The notes: a model not told the origin generated them from the letters alone. A stretch of DNA of 64,000 nucleotides from an uncultured Bacilli bacterium (GCA_934087065.1 CAKOIS010000001.1:100398-164397); one strand, 5' to 3'. Shown: positions 53,735 through 61,947, counted from the stretch's first letter. A program made the numbers and translations.

Positions 53735-55535
53735 ATATGTCACCAACTTTTACTCTAAATGATAAGTAATCATTAATTGTTTTTTGAAATGCACTACTTA
53801 TTAAGTTCGAATAATCTGTTTCCATATATGCTTCTGCTAACCATTCATCTTCGGCAGTTACATATTTAGTTACTGATAATCCTTTTTTTGTTTCTCTATT
53901 AAAATATAACTTTAACCATTCTTGTTCTTTTTCTTCCCATGAACCAGGATATCTTTCTATTCTACCAAGATTTTTCTTTTTTACAAGTCCATCATCTTTG
54001 TAATATCCAAAGAATGTCGGAATAGATGAATTCTCATGTCTTTGACCTAATGTAAACACCATGCAACATGCTGCAACACTGGCACCTGGATAGAATACTT
54101 CCATAGGTAAAGTAAATACTGCATCGAGTGTATTTTCTTCTAGCATTTTCTTCTTAAAATATTGTATTTCTGAGCTATTGCCAATTGCACATTGCATCGG
54201 TAATAATACTGCCATCTTTCCTGTTTTTATTTTTGAAGCAACATAATAAACATAATTAAATCCTTTTGATGGATCAGTTTTGGTATCTTTTTTCCAATTT
54301 TTTGTATATTCAGGATTACAAGATTTTTTTGTTCCATTGTACGGAGGATTCATCAATACAGTATTTATATGAACACCTTTTTTTATCAATTCATCGATTT
54401 CATAAAAGCATGATCCCTGAACAATATTTGAATTTCCATCACCATGAATAAGCATATTTGTTGTTGATAAACCAAATGCAGTTTCTTCATATTCAATACC
54501 ATATATCTGATGTTTTTTTACATTTTCAATTTGTTCTTCATTATCACAATCTGCTATAGCATCGGTCATTGCTCTAACTAAGAAAGCACCACTACCGCAA
54601 CATGGATCTAAAACAACTGAATTTCTATTAATATTTACAACTCTACTCATAAAATGAGCTATATGATCTGGAGAGAAAGCCTGATTTTTATCTGCTTTAC
54701 CAACATACTTGTTAAATGTAGTAAAAAATAGGTTCAATAAGTCTTGTCCTAAAATACTCTTATCATTAATTGAAGGCATTATATTTGTATTAATGAAATT
54801 TAATATTTCAGTAAAATCTTCATTTTCTAGCTGTCTAATATCCTGATTTTTTAAAACCTTATTATCTAATACGGTAAGCTTAGTTGCCTTGTTCATATCA
54901 TTATCTAATAGACAGGTTAGCTTTTCTTCAATACCTGCAATAATTTGAGATGATGATAGGTTTTCATAAATCAATCCATTTTTCAAAGCAAGCAAACAAG
55001 TTCCAACAAATTGACTTCTAATTTTCTCGTTTATACCTTTCTTATGTAATAATTCATTTAATTCATATGTGCTTTGTGTTAATTTTACTTTATCATTTTT
55101 AGTATTAAAGAAAACATTGTAATATTCTTCAAATGTTTTAAATTTTCTATCAGTTTTACTGTATGTTTCTAATGACAAAGATTCATCAGTATAATACCAT
55201 ACATAAAGTTCATCTCGATTTGTACTTGACAAAATCGCAATAATTTTATTTTTACTTAGTTCTTTTTCAAAATTAACATAATTTTGTAATTGAATTAATC
55301 CATCAGATAAATTGTTTCCCTTTAGATCTTGCTTTGTTTCTACTAAAATACTCAACTTATCATTAGTAAATCTTATATCAAGGTTTTTATAATTTCTTTT
55401 TGCATCGTCACTTAAATAAGCACAGTAGTTTTTTCCTATATTTTGAAGTGCCTTTCCATAACTAAATTCTTCATTTTCAATGTTACTTGTTAAATATTTT
55501 CTACCTATTTTATTAATAATATCTGTTCTTATCAT
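53724..55535 (-). CDS. fused nuclease-adenine methyltransferase, BcgIA-like restriction-modification subunit
   Basis: 603 residues. An N-terminal PD-(D/E)xK-like nuclease signature, NLDIRF (D53) and SILVETKQD (E66-x-K68), is followed by N6-adenine methyltransferase motifs: SAM site VLDPCCGSGAFL (about 311-322) and catalytic NPPY in LMNPPYNGTKKS (about 396-399). An intervening helical region corresponds to the HsdM N-terminal domain. A separate specificity gene follows with overlap, and there is no HsdR translocase. The protein sizes match the BcgI (type IIB) plan, in which the A2B complex both methylates and cuts on both sides of a split site. AGGAGTGAG precedes the ATG, which shares ATGA with the stop of the Phd-like gene. 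Confidence 0.85.
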   Translation of the reverse strand: MIRTDIINKIGRKYLTSNIENEEFSYGKALQNIGKNYCAYLSDDAKRNYKNLDIRFTNDKLSILVETKQDLKGNNLSDGLIQLQNYVNFEKELSKNKIIAILSSTNRDELYVWYYTDESLSLETYSKTDRKFKTFEEYYNVFFNTKNDKVKLTQSTYELNELLHKKGINEKIRSQFVGTCLLALKNGLIYENLSSSQIIAGIEEKLTCLLDNDMNKATKLTVLDNKVLKNQDIRQLENEDFTEILNFINTNIMPSINDKSILGQDLLNLFFTTFNKYVGKADKNQAFSPDHIAHFMSRVVNINRNSVVLDPCCGSGAFLVRAMTDAIADCDNEEQIENVKKHQIYGIEYEETAFGLSTTNMLIHGDGNSNIVQGSCFYEIDELIKKGVHINTVLMNPPYNGTKKSCNPEYTKNWKKDTKTDPSKGFNYVYYVASKIKTGKMAVLLPMQCAIGNSSEIQYFKKKMLEENTLDAVFTLPMEVFYPGASVAACCMVFTLGQRHENSSIPTFFGYYKDDGLVKKKNLGRIERYPGSWEEKEQEWLKLYFNRETKKGLSVTKYVTAEDEWLAEAYMETDYSNLISSAFQKTINDYLSFRVKVGDIYDN

Positions 55536-55753
55536 TTATTTCTCACTCCTATACTTCTTTCACTTGAATCAATTTTATCAACCAGTTTTATGTATTCTTT
55601 AAAATCAATTATCACTACATAATCTTGTCCGTTTTTTGTAACGCGCAATGGTTTTTTAGAATCATGAACTTTCTTGAATAACTTTGCTGATTTTCCTTTA
55701 TTAAAATCTCTTGAAAGTGCCATATCCTCAATATATTTGTTTATTTTTTCCAT
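55532..55753 (-). CDS. Phd/YefM-like small DNA-binding protein
   Basis: 73 residues from ATG 55753, preceded by AAGGTGATG; a GTG at 55762 overlaps that site. The central KLFKKVHDSKKPLRVTKNGQDYVVIIDFKEY (split here: KLFKKVHDSKKPLRVT then KNGQDYVVIIDF) follows the Phd fold, where a conserved pattern P-x-x-V-T-x-N-G-x-x-x-x-V-I marks the dimer. No toxin gene is adjacent. Instead it is four-base coupled to the restriction-modification genes, so it may act as a controller (C-protein-like) of that operon or be an orphaned antitoxin. A symmetric operator overlaps its promoter. Confidence 0.75.
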   Translation of the reverse strand: MEKINKYIEDMALSRDFNKGKSAKLFKKVHDSKKPLRVTKNGQDYVVIIDFKEYIKLVDKIDSSERSIGVRNK

Positions 55754-55788
55754 AAACATCACCTTATTATTAATTTTTTTCTATAATA

Positions 55789-55830
55789 ATTATATCATTT
55801 ATAATTACAATTGTAAATACAATAGTAATT
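55789..55830 (-). promoter_or_regulatory. promoter with overlapping inverted-repeat operator, restriction-modification operon
   Basis: Minus-strand promoter TTTACA (55812-55817), 17 bp, TATAAT (55789-55794). The plus-strand inverted repeat AATTACAATTGT (55803-55814), AAAT, ACAATAGTAATT (55819-55830) matches in 11 of 12 positions and covers the -35 box, so a dimeric repressor bound there would block transcription. Confidence 0.75.
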
Positions 55831-55850
55831 ACTTTTTAGCAAAATTCAAT

Positions 55851-55901
55851 AAAAAAATAGGTTTCATTTTATCTAATTTTAAGATGTTATATTGAAACCT
55901 A
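55851..55901 (-). terminator. probable terminator of the Gabija-like operon
   Basis: On the minus strand TAGGTTTCA / TGAAACCTA (9 bp), a long loop that includes ATCT / AGAT, then a seven-base T-run (plus-strand A-run 55851-55857). Confidence 0.65.
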
Positions 55902-55925
55902 GTACATTAAATTTTATTTTATCTT

Positions 55926-57569
55926 TTATTCATAAATTACAAATTCAATTTTATTACCCCATATTCTTTCTATGTTATTTTTCATTGAATTAATTGCATA
56001 TTGTGACCTCGAATTATTTTCTTCAACTATATAATTAATTATCAATGAACTTTGAGCTCTTGTGCAAGAAACATACAACAGTTTTTCTGTTCTATTCTTA
56101 ACAGACTCTTTCATTGCTTGATTTTTAAATAACTTTGAAAAGTTATACCAATTCCATGTTGTATTCTCATTAATATTTATCACTACATGTCTGAATTCAT
56201 TACCCTTTGTACCGTGCATTGTTTGTAATAATGTTTTTTCAGAAAATTGTAAATAATAATTATAAAATTCTATAGCTTTAATTTCAGTAATTATTGAAAG
56301 AAATTCAACATCCTCAGATTCCTCATATGTTTTACATAATTTTAAATAATCCAAATTAGAAAGAATATCTAATGAAAAAATTTTTTCTAAAAACAACTGA
56401 ATGCTGATTTCTGACATTTCCGATATAATATTATATACTTGTTCTTTTATGTTATTTAAAATTTCGAAATTAATATAATTTTTATTAATATTTTTAATTA
56501 TCGCACTAGATATGTTGTTTTTTGTCTCGTAAATCAAAGGCATAATTTCACTACAAATATATCTTAAGTATCGCTCATCAGCATTTTTTATTATATTTGA
56601 AGTATTATTGCCATATCTTTTATAATAAATATCATATATATTAGGAAATCCGACTTCATCAGCAATATATCTATGTGTTAGATGCAACTTTTCAAAATCA
56701 TTATATTGAATACATTGCTTTAAGTATTTGTCATCGCTTAAATTATAAATGAACTTTATTTCATTCTTTTTCACAGAATTATTTTTACACATCTGTATTA
56801 AATCTGAGCGTAAACTATTGTTAAAATTAATTATTTCTGAACACGACCTATAGTTTTCTTCTTTTTTTATAAACTTAAATATATTTTTATACTCTCCTTG
56901 TATTTCTCCTATTCCATTAAGATATATATTTTGCATTGTATCGCCAAATAATCCAATTAGGATATCATTAAATTTTTCTTTATAATCCTGAAGTTTCTTT
57001 AAAAATTCATAAAATATTATTTTATGTGTATCTTGATATTCATCAACAAAAATATAATCAATTGAAGAAAATAAAATGTTACAATATTGATCATTTGATA
57101 AAAATGAGTTAAAAATATTTAGAAGTGTATCATGTGAAATAATTCCATTAATCAAACTTTCATAATCTCTATACGATATTGGCAATGTCAAATCTGCATT
57201 TTTGTATTTTTCTACTTTTGTTTCATTATTTTCTATTTCATATTTGTGAATTTTTTCAATTATACACTTATTTACTTCTGCTCTTAATGAAGCTTGAAAT
57301 TTACATATATTTTTCCAAATAAATTCGTGAATAGTAGAAACAAATATATTATTAACATCACTTAACCTAGAAATAATTTCATTCTTTGCATTATTTGTAT
57401 ATGTTATGCAAATTATTTTTGATTCTGGCTTTGTAATTTTTAAATAGTTAATTGTACTAACTAAAGTATGTGTTTTTCCAGAACCGGCACCAGCGTCTAA
57501 ACAAAAGTTTTCTTTTTTTTCTATACAGACCTTTATTTCTTCTAGTGCCTTATTTATTTCGCTAGCCAT
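55926..57569 (-). CDS. gajB: UvrD/Rep-like helicase, GajB-like (Gabija defence)
   Basis: 547 residues. SF1A helicase motifs: Walker A AGAGSGKTHTL (26-36), ITYTNNAKNEI (Ia), motif II FVDEYQDTH, motif III GLFGDTMQNIY, motif IV near KKEENYRS, motif V TMHGTKGNEFRHVVI and motif VI LLYVSCTRAQSSL. The 1B/2B insertions are short, as in GajB (about 500 residues) compared with full UvrD. It is paired with an OLD-family nuclease gene that it overlaps by 16 bp, the known Gabija arrangement. In that system GajB is thought to sense single-stranded DNA ends and activate GajA. Symbol assigned from gene pairing, not from a database match. Confidence 0.8.
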   Translation of the reverse strand: MASEINKALEEIKVCIEKKENFCLDAGAGSGKTHTLVSTINYLKITKPESKIICITYTNNAKNEIISRLSDVNNIFVSTIHEFIWKNICKFQASLRAEVNKCIIEKIHKYEIENNETKVEKYKNADLTLPISYRDYESLINGIISHDTLLNIFNSFLSNDQYCNILFSSIDYIFVDEYQDTHKIIFYEFLKKLQDYKEKFNDILIGLFGDTMQNIYLNGIGEIQGEYKNIFKFIKKEENYRSCSEIINFNNSLRSDLIQMCKNNSVKKNEIKFIYNLSDDKYLKQCIQYNDFEKLHLTHRYIADEVGFPNIYDIYYKRYGNNTSNIIKNADERYLRYICSEIMPLIYETKNNISSAIIKNINKNYINFEILNNIKEQVYNIISEMSEISIQLFLEKIFSLDILSNLDYLKLCKTYEESEDVEFLSIITEIKAIEFYNYYLQFSEKTLLQTMHGTKGNEFRHVVININENTTWNWYNFSKLFKNQAMKESVKNRTEKLLYVSCTRAQSSLIINYIVEENNSRSQYAINSMKNNIERIWGNKIEFVIYE

Positions 57570-59569
57570 TGCAATCCCTCCATTATGTAACTTGGTACTT
57601 TCCAGCCATCAAGTAAAATCACATCTAACGAAAAGGCACTCTTTTCTATTTCTTGAATAATTTCATAACAATATTGGTACAACTGCTCTTTTGTCAAACT
57701 TTCAATAATTAAGCTTAAATTGTTATTATTATAATCCTTTTTTATTTTTTGTATTGCATTTTGGAGCGATTCTATATCATTAATATTTTTAACAATCCAC
57801 TCTTTATTTTCAAGTAAAAACTGTTCTTCAAGTGTTCTTCCCCATTTCATTTCATTTTTTTGTGGTAATTGAAAAGTTATTAATGAATTTTTTAAATCGT
57901 CACTTTTTTCCCTACTAGTTATTGATAAATATTTTTCTTTTATTTCAGATACAAATAATGTTTTATCTTTATATCCAAACCAATTTTTTATTGTTGGATT
58001 TGTAGTCTTTAAATCTTTTATATTTAAATCACATGGACAACTTTTATTATGATTACCAACTACCGAATCTAGATCTGTTATTGTCAAACTTTTAATTTCT
58101 AAAAATTTGACTAAATTTTGAAAAATATATGCATGTCTACCGCCAACCTCAAAAATAGCAATATGTTGTGAAGAAATTTTTTTGTCATTTAACGAATCAT
58201 ACTTTGCAAAAAAATATGGTAGCATAATCCTTTCTGCCATCCCCTCCAAAAAAATTACTTTATCTGCAAAAAATAAATCACAAGTATTTAATATAAAATA
58301 TTTATCAATTATATTTTTTAAACCTGAATACTCTTGTTGATATATAAAGTTTCTTAATGACTTAATTTTTAATCCATTTTTAGTATTTAAAAAATAATTG
58401 ATATCATTTATATCAGAAGATTGTAAAATGTATGACGAATGTGTTGATATAATTGAATATATATTACTATCATTAAATATTTTATTAATTTTTGAAAGAA
58501 ATACAGATTGCATTTGCGGATGCAAATGAGATTCTGGTTCTTCCAAAAAAACCATATTAAATACTGCTTTTTTTGTATTAATATCAAACTTAAATGCTTC
58601 AATTTGTATATAAATATATAATAAATTACTATAACCTAATCCATTTGATGACTCTGATAATGCTATATCATCAAAGAAATACTTAACTTTAGAATTTTTC
58701 TTTAATAAATTTTCAATGTCGAAATCAGACACTATATTCAATTTTTTATCCTTATCATCATTAACTATTTCTTCGTTTAAAACTTTAATTAACTCTGAAA
58801 AATAATTAGCATAAGTATCATCGAGTTTATCTTTAATATTTTCAATTGCTTCTCTAAATAAATCATCACTATTCAAGTCTTCAGTATTTTTTTTCTTTTT
58901 TTCTTGATAAAATTTCCAAATAGCATTAGAAAGTGTCATTTTTTCATTATCAGAAATATCATCAACTTCTCTTTGTGCCGATATCACAAATAAGTTAAAT
59001 AAATTATATATATAATTTGTATCTACACTGTTAAGGTATGTTGATTCTGGTTTAGTGGAAAAAAACTTTTTACTATAGTAATTGTAAAATTCTCTTTCAA
59101 AAAAACTATAAAAATCAATTTTATCTTCTTCTTTTTTGAATTTTTCATTATAGGTTTCATAATCAATAAAAATCTTATTATTTTTATCTAAAGAAAATTC
59201 ACATTTTATAATTATAGTATTATTATTATCAAATTCATAAATTAAATCTTTTATCAATGCTAAGTTATCATTTTCGTCTATATCTATTGAGACATTCATT
59301 TCTATTACTGGAAATCCTTTCACTATTTCTTCATTACCTGCTTTATAGTTATTATATAATTCATTTATTAAATTCCTTCTTATTTTTTTGTAATTAAAGT
59401 CGCTAAATTTAAATGTAGTAGTGTTTGTTAAAAATTTAGTCATTATTTCTACAATTGATGTTTTCGCAGTGTTGTTCTTTCCTACAATAATGGTTTGCTT
59501 ATTAATACTTAATAAACATCTTTCTTCAGATTTTCTGTAATTTTTAAAATCGATACTATGTATTTTCAT
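57554..59569 (-). CDS. gajA: OLD-family ATPase-TOPRIM endonuclease, GajA-like (Gabija defence)
   Basis: 671 residues, larger than the best-known GajA (about 580). An N-terminal ABC-type ATPase begins MKIHSIDFKNYRK, with Walker A GKNNTAKTS (30-38). A signature region ALSESSNGLGYSNLLYIY is followed by Walker B VFLEEPESHLHPQM and switch His in ISTHSSY. The C-terminal TOPRIM domain has the metal Glu in VIFLEGMAERIMLPYF and D-x-D in TDLDS. The OLD nuclease nicks DNA and is inhibited by nucleotides in studied Gabija systems. AAGGAG lies upstream of ATG 59569. It is paired with the helicase gene and located on the integrative element, supporting an anti-phage role. Confidence 0.82.
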   Translation of the reverse strand: MKIHSIDFKNYRKSEERCLLSINKQTIIVGKNNTAKTSIVEIMTKFLTNTTTFKFSDFNYKKIRRNLINELYNNYKAGNEEIVKGFPVIEMNVSIDIDENDNLALIKDLIYEFDNNNTIIIKCEFSLDKNNKIFIDYETYNEKFKKEEDKIDFYSFFEREFYNYYSKKFFSTKPESTYLNSVDTNYIYNLFNLFVISAQREVDDISDNEKMTLSNAIWKFYQEKKKKNTEDLNSDDLFREAIENIKDKLDDTYANYFSELIKVLNEEIVNDDKDKKLNIVSDFDIENLLKKNSKVKYFFDDIALSESSNGLGYSNLLYIYIQIEAFKFDINTKKAVFNMVFLEEPESHLHPQMQSVFLSKINKIFNDSNIYSIISTHSSYILQSSDINDINYFLNTKNGLKIKSLRNFIYQQEYSGLKNIIDKYFILNTCDLFFADKVIFLEGMAERIMLPYFFAKYDSLNDKKISSQHIAIFEVGGRHAYIFQNLVKFLEIKSLTITDLDSVVGNHNKSCPCDLNIKDLKTTNPTIKNWFGYKDKTLFVSEIKEKYLSITSREKSDDLKNSLITFQLPQKNEMKWGRTLEEQFLLENKEWIVKNINDIESLQNAIQKIKKDYNNNNLSLIIESLTKEQLYQYCYEIIQEIEKSAFSLDVILLDGWKVPSYIMEGLQWLAK

Positions 59570-59593
59570 AAACTTCTCCTTACAACTAAAAAA

Positions 59594-59622
59594 TAGTATT
59601 TATCATAAAAGATTAAATACTA
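59594..59622 (-). promoter_or_regulatory. inverted repeat in the gajA leader
   Basis: Perfect TAGTATTTA (59594-59602) / TAAATACTA (59614-59622) with 11-base spacing, between a minus-strand TATAAT (about 59634-59639) and the ribosome site. It could be an operator or an RNA hairpin. The rest of 59570-59780 is AT-rich without a gene. Confidence 0.55.
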
Positions 59623-59780
59623 CACATCTAATATTAATTATATCATATAATTCACTTTTTGGATAATTTAAACAGCATTTAATAACTAAAAATTGTTTTT
59701 TGTTCTTTTACAGTGAAAACTTATCAAAAACTTTGACATTAAGCCAAAACTCTTTTATTTTTAAAGCAAACAAGACGCTA

Positions 59781-60074
59781 TTACACTTTGCCTACATTCT
59801 TACCATTCGCACCACCTGCATTAATGTGATTACTTATTACAATAACATCTTTAGAAGTACCAAAAGCATTCTTAATTCTGTTTGTTCTTTCTGTTGAATC
59901 AATTGTCTCATCAGTAGTTCTAGTTATATAAGTAGGAATACCTAACTCTCTTAGCCTATCATACATATACTTACTAATAAGTAAAGTTAAATCCTTTTCA
60001 ATAATTCCATTCCCACTAGCACCCGGATCACTTCCACCATGTCCAGCATCTATAACAACACCTTTTAAAGCCAT
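59781..60074 (-). pseudogene. 5' part of the severed LysM amidase gene (zinc-binding half of Amidase_3 domain)
   Basis: Starts at ATG 60074 with AGGTGG upstream; a GTG at 60083 lies within that site. It begins MALKGVVIDAGHGGSDPGA with the first zinc His, then GIIEKDLTLL with the zinc Glu, and VIVISNHINAGG with the second His at the break. After the CCACC core the frame runs nine codons into the element (ending GKNVGKV) and stops at 59781. The catalytic Glu and all LysM repeats are on the other fragment, so the product would be an inactive stub of about 97 residues. A promoter TTGCAC (60115-60120), 18 bp, TATACT (60091-60096) on the minus strand remains intact. Confidence 0.92.
59789..59816. 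other. attR: right junction of the element
   Basis: TGCCTACATTC (59789-59799), a 12-base arm, then core CCACC (59812-59816), followed by amidase sequence. It is the mirror image of attL. Confidence 0.85.
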
Positions 60075-60282
60075 ATTTACCACCTAATTTAGTATATGAA
60101 ACATTGGGCTTTAGGTGCAAGATAATATTTTTAAGTTTTAAAATAAGAAAAAACTTCAACATAAGTCAAAGTTAAATTATTTACTACCCACAAATTCTTC
60201 TATGAATATTTTTTAATTTCTATATCATACAACAAGAAGGCCAATTTATCATTGTTTTTTATTGCATAGTTCTATACAAATA

Positions 60283-60325
60283 AAAAAGCAATACTTCACT
60301 TCAACTTTAAAGTATTGCTTTTTAC
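60283..60325. terminator. bidirectional terminator
   Basis: AAAAAGCAATACTT / AAGTATTGCTTTTT stem around a 12-base loop, with A/T runs on both sides. It ends the small coiled-coil gene; the left flank 60084-60282 otherwise holds only the amidase promoter region. Confidence 0.8.
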
Positions 60326-60490
60326 TAATTCAAGTTCTCTTTCTTTAAGTTCGTTTTGTTTTTCAATTGCCTTAGCTAATCTTTCAAGTGTCTTAGCGTT
60401 TTGATTAAACTCTTTTAAAGCATTCTTAAGTCCTTCAGTTCTTTCTAAAGCTATTTTCAAACTTATAATATAAGCTTCTAAATTACCCAT
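60296..60490 (-). CDS. small coiled-coil protein of unknown function
   Basis: 64 residues preceded by AAAGGAGG with ideal spacing. The sequence is Glu/Lys/Leu-rich with heptads over residues about 8-55 (LERTEGLKNALKEFNQNAKT then LERLAKAIEKQNELK), so it should form a long helix or dimeric coiled coil. No Cys, signal peptide or membrane segment. It stands alone between the severed amidase and the hydrogenase. Family not recognised. Confidence 0.75.
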   Translation of the reverse strand: MGNLEAYIISLKIALERTEGLKNALKEFNQNAKTLERLAKAIEKQNELKERELELVKSNTLKLK

Positions 60491-60531
60491 GATATCCTCC
60501 TTTAGTGACTACATATTATATTCTAACTTCC

Positions 60532-61947
60532 TTACTTTGTCAAACTTTTCTTAGAAAAACTAGTATGCAAATAATTTTTAATTCTATCTTTATTCAAGTA
60601 CCCATTAAAAAGCTTCATCATTTCTTTATTTTGAAAGCAATTTCTAACTATCATTTCACTATCAAATAAATTAAGTAAATCTTTTCTCATGTCTCTAACT
60701 TCATCTAACTTATTTATATTGCTAAGCTTATTCCCAGCACCACCTACACATCCCATCGGACAGGACATCACTTCAACAAAGTCATATTTAACAGTCTTAC
60801 TCTTAATCTTATCAAGCACCTCTTTTGCATTCTTTAGCCCATACACCACAAGCACATTAAGTTTCATACTGCCTATACTAACACTAACTTCCTTAAAGTC
60901 CTTAGTATCCCTAATAACTTCACAAGTTTTTTTATCTTCATTTTTCCCATACAAGTAACTAACAGCTCTTAAAACAGACTCAGTAACCCCACCAGTACTT
61001 CCAAAAATAACTCCGCTTGAACTAGTTTTACCCATTAACTTGTCAAACTCACTCAACCTGATGTTCTTAAAATCAATTTTATTCTCTTTAATCATCATAC
61101 TAACTTCAGTTGTAGTTAAATAATAGTCTACATTCTTAAGTCCATCATTCATAAGCTCTTTTCTATTACTTTCAAACTTCTTAGCCGTACAAGGTACAAT
61201 TCCAACAGTAACAATTTTTTCTTTAGGAATATGATTTTCTTGACTAAAATAACTCTTAACTAAAGCCCCCATAATAGCATTAGGACTCTTAACTGTACTC
61301 AAGTTATTTATAAACTCAGGGTACTTTCCTTCAACATACTTAACCCAAGCAGGGCAACAACTCGTAAACATAGGCAAATTTTTATCATTTTTAACTCTAT
61401 CAATTAATTCCTTGCTCTCCAAACTTGTAGTAACATCAGCGCCAAAAGAAGTATCTAAAACATAATTAAATCCAATATCCCTTAAAGCAGCGATTAACTT
61501 TTTATAAGAGTCCTTATCATATTCCATATCAAAGCATTCATTAATACTTGCTTTAACAGCAGGAGCAATAAAAGCAACAACTACCTTTTCTTTTTCATTT
61601 ATAATATTCATTACTTTTCTGTAGTCATACTTTGGACAAAGTGCACCAGTCGGGCACATCAAAATACAGTTTCCACAGTTAACACATTCATGAATATCTT
61701 TATCAAGATTTAATCCAGTAACATTATTACACGTCTTAGTACATAACCCACAATTTATACACTTTTCTATAATTCTATTAATGCTAGGATTATCATTACT
61801 TACAAAAACTTTCTTATTAGTTTCTTCTATCTCAACATATCTAACAAAATGCTCTTTATCAATTCCACATTTAGGACAATAAAAGTTAGCTTCTTCATAC
61901 TCGTTTTCACTTGCTATATAATGACATAAATTACACATATATTTCAT
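60532..61947 (-). CDS. hydA: [FeFe] hydrogenase with N-terminal rubredoxin-like and 2[4Fe-4S] domains
   Basis: 471 residues from ATG 61947 after AGGTGA; a GTG nine bases earlier overlaps that site. A rubredoxin-like CxxC pair comes first (C5/C8 and C24/C27), then two [4Fe-4S] motifs (C63/C66/C69/C73 and C88/C91/C94/C98), then the H-cluster domain with TSCCPAW (195-201), PCTAK (252-256) and EVMSCPMGCVGGAG (C396, C400). All cluster cysteines and the proton-relay Cys are present. The third signature reads CPMGC rather than the usual CPGGC. It evolves or takes up H2 using ferredoxin, fitting the PFOR at 41.1 kb. Maturases HydE/F/G are not in the window. A sensory role is a less likely alternative. 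Confidence 0.9.
   Translation of the reverse strand: MKYMCNLCHYIASENEYEEANFYCPKCGIDKEHFVRYVEIEETNKKVFVSNDNPSINRIIEKCINCGLCTKTCNNVTGLNLDKDIHECVNCGNCILMCPTGALCPKYDYRKVMNIINEKEKVVVAFIAPAVKASINECFDMEYDKDSYKKLIAALRDIGFNYVLDTSFGADVTTSLESKELIDRVKNDKNLPMFTSCCPAWVKYVEGKYPEFINNLSTVKSPNAIMGALVKSYFSQENHIPKEKIVTVGIVPCTAKKFESNRKELMNDGLKNVDYYLTTTEVSMMIKENKIDFKNIRLSEFDKLMGKTSSSGVIFGSTGGVTESVLRAVSYLYGKNEDKKTCEVIRDTKDFKEVSVSIGSMKLNVLVVYGLKNAKEVLDKIKSKTVKYDFVEVMSCPMGCVGGAGNKLSNINKLDEVRDMRKDLLNLFDSEMIVRNCFQNKEMMKLFNGYLNKDRIKNYLHTSFSKKSLTK

Larger units (their letters stand above)
50183..59816. mobile_element. 9.6-kb serine-recombinase integrative element carrying two defence systems
   Basis: Bounded by the 5-bp direct repeat CCACC (50183-50187 and 59812-59816) inside one amidase gene. 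Unit length is 9,629 bp. It encodes a large serine recombinase at the left end, a 61-codon gene, a BcgI-like restriction-modification module with a Phd-like leader gene, and a Gabija-like nuclease-helicase pair, all on the minus strand. No conjugation, replication or capsid genes are visible, so it is either mobilised in trans or excises and moves by transformation or phage. A non-coding 700-bp segment may hold an origin. Border evidence is strong because the host gene is restored exactly. Confidence 0.93.

Noticed and set aside
55532..55753. Phd-like gene as part of a classical toxin-antitoxin pair
   Set aside because: No Doc, YoeB or other toxin-sized gene is adjacent; the next gene is the methyltransferase, fused to the RM operon by an ATGA overlap.
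50183..59816. Element as a prophage or full conjugative transposon
   Set aside because: No capsid, portal, terminase, relaxase, coupling protein or type IV secretion genes are visible; only a recombinase and defence cargo.
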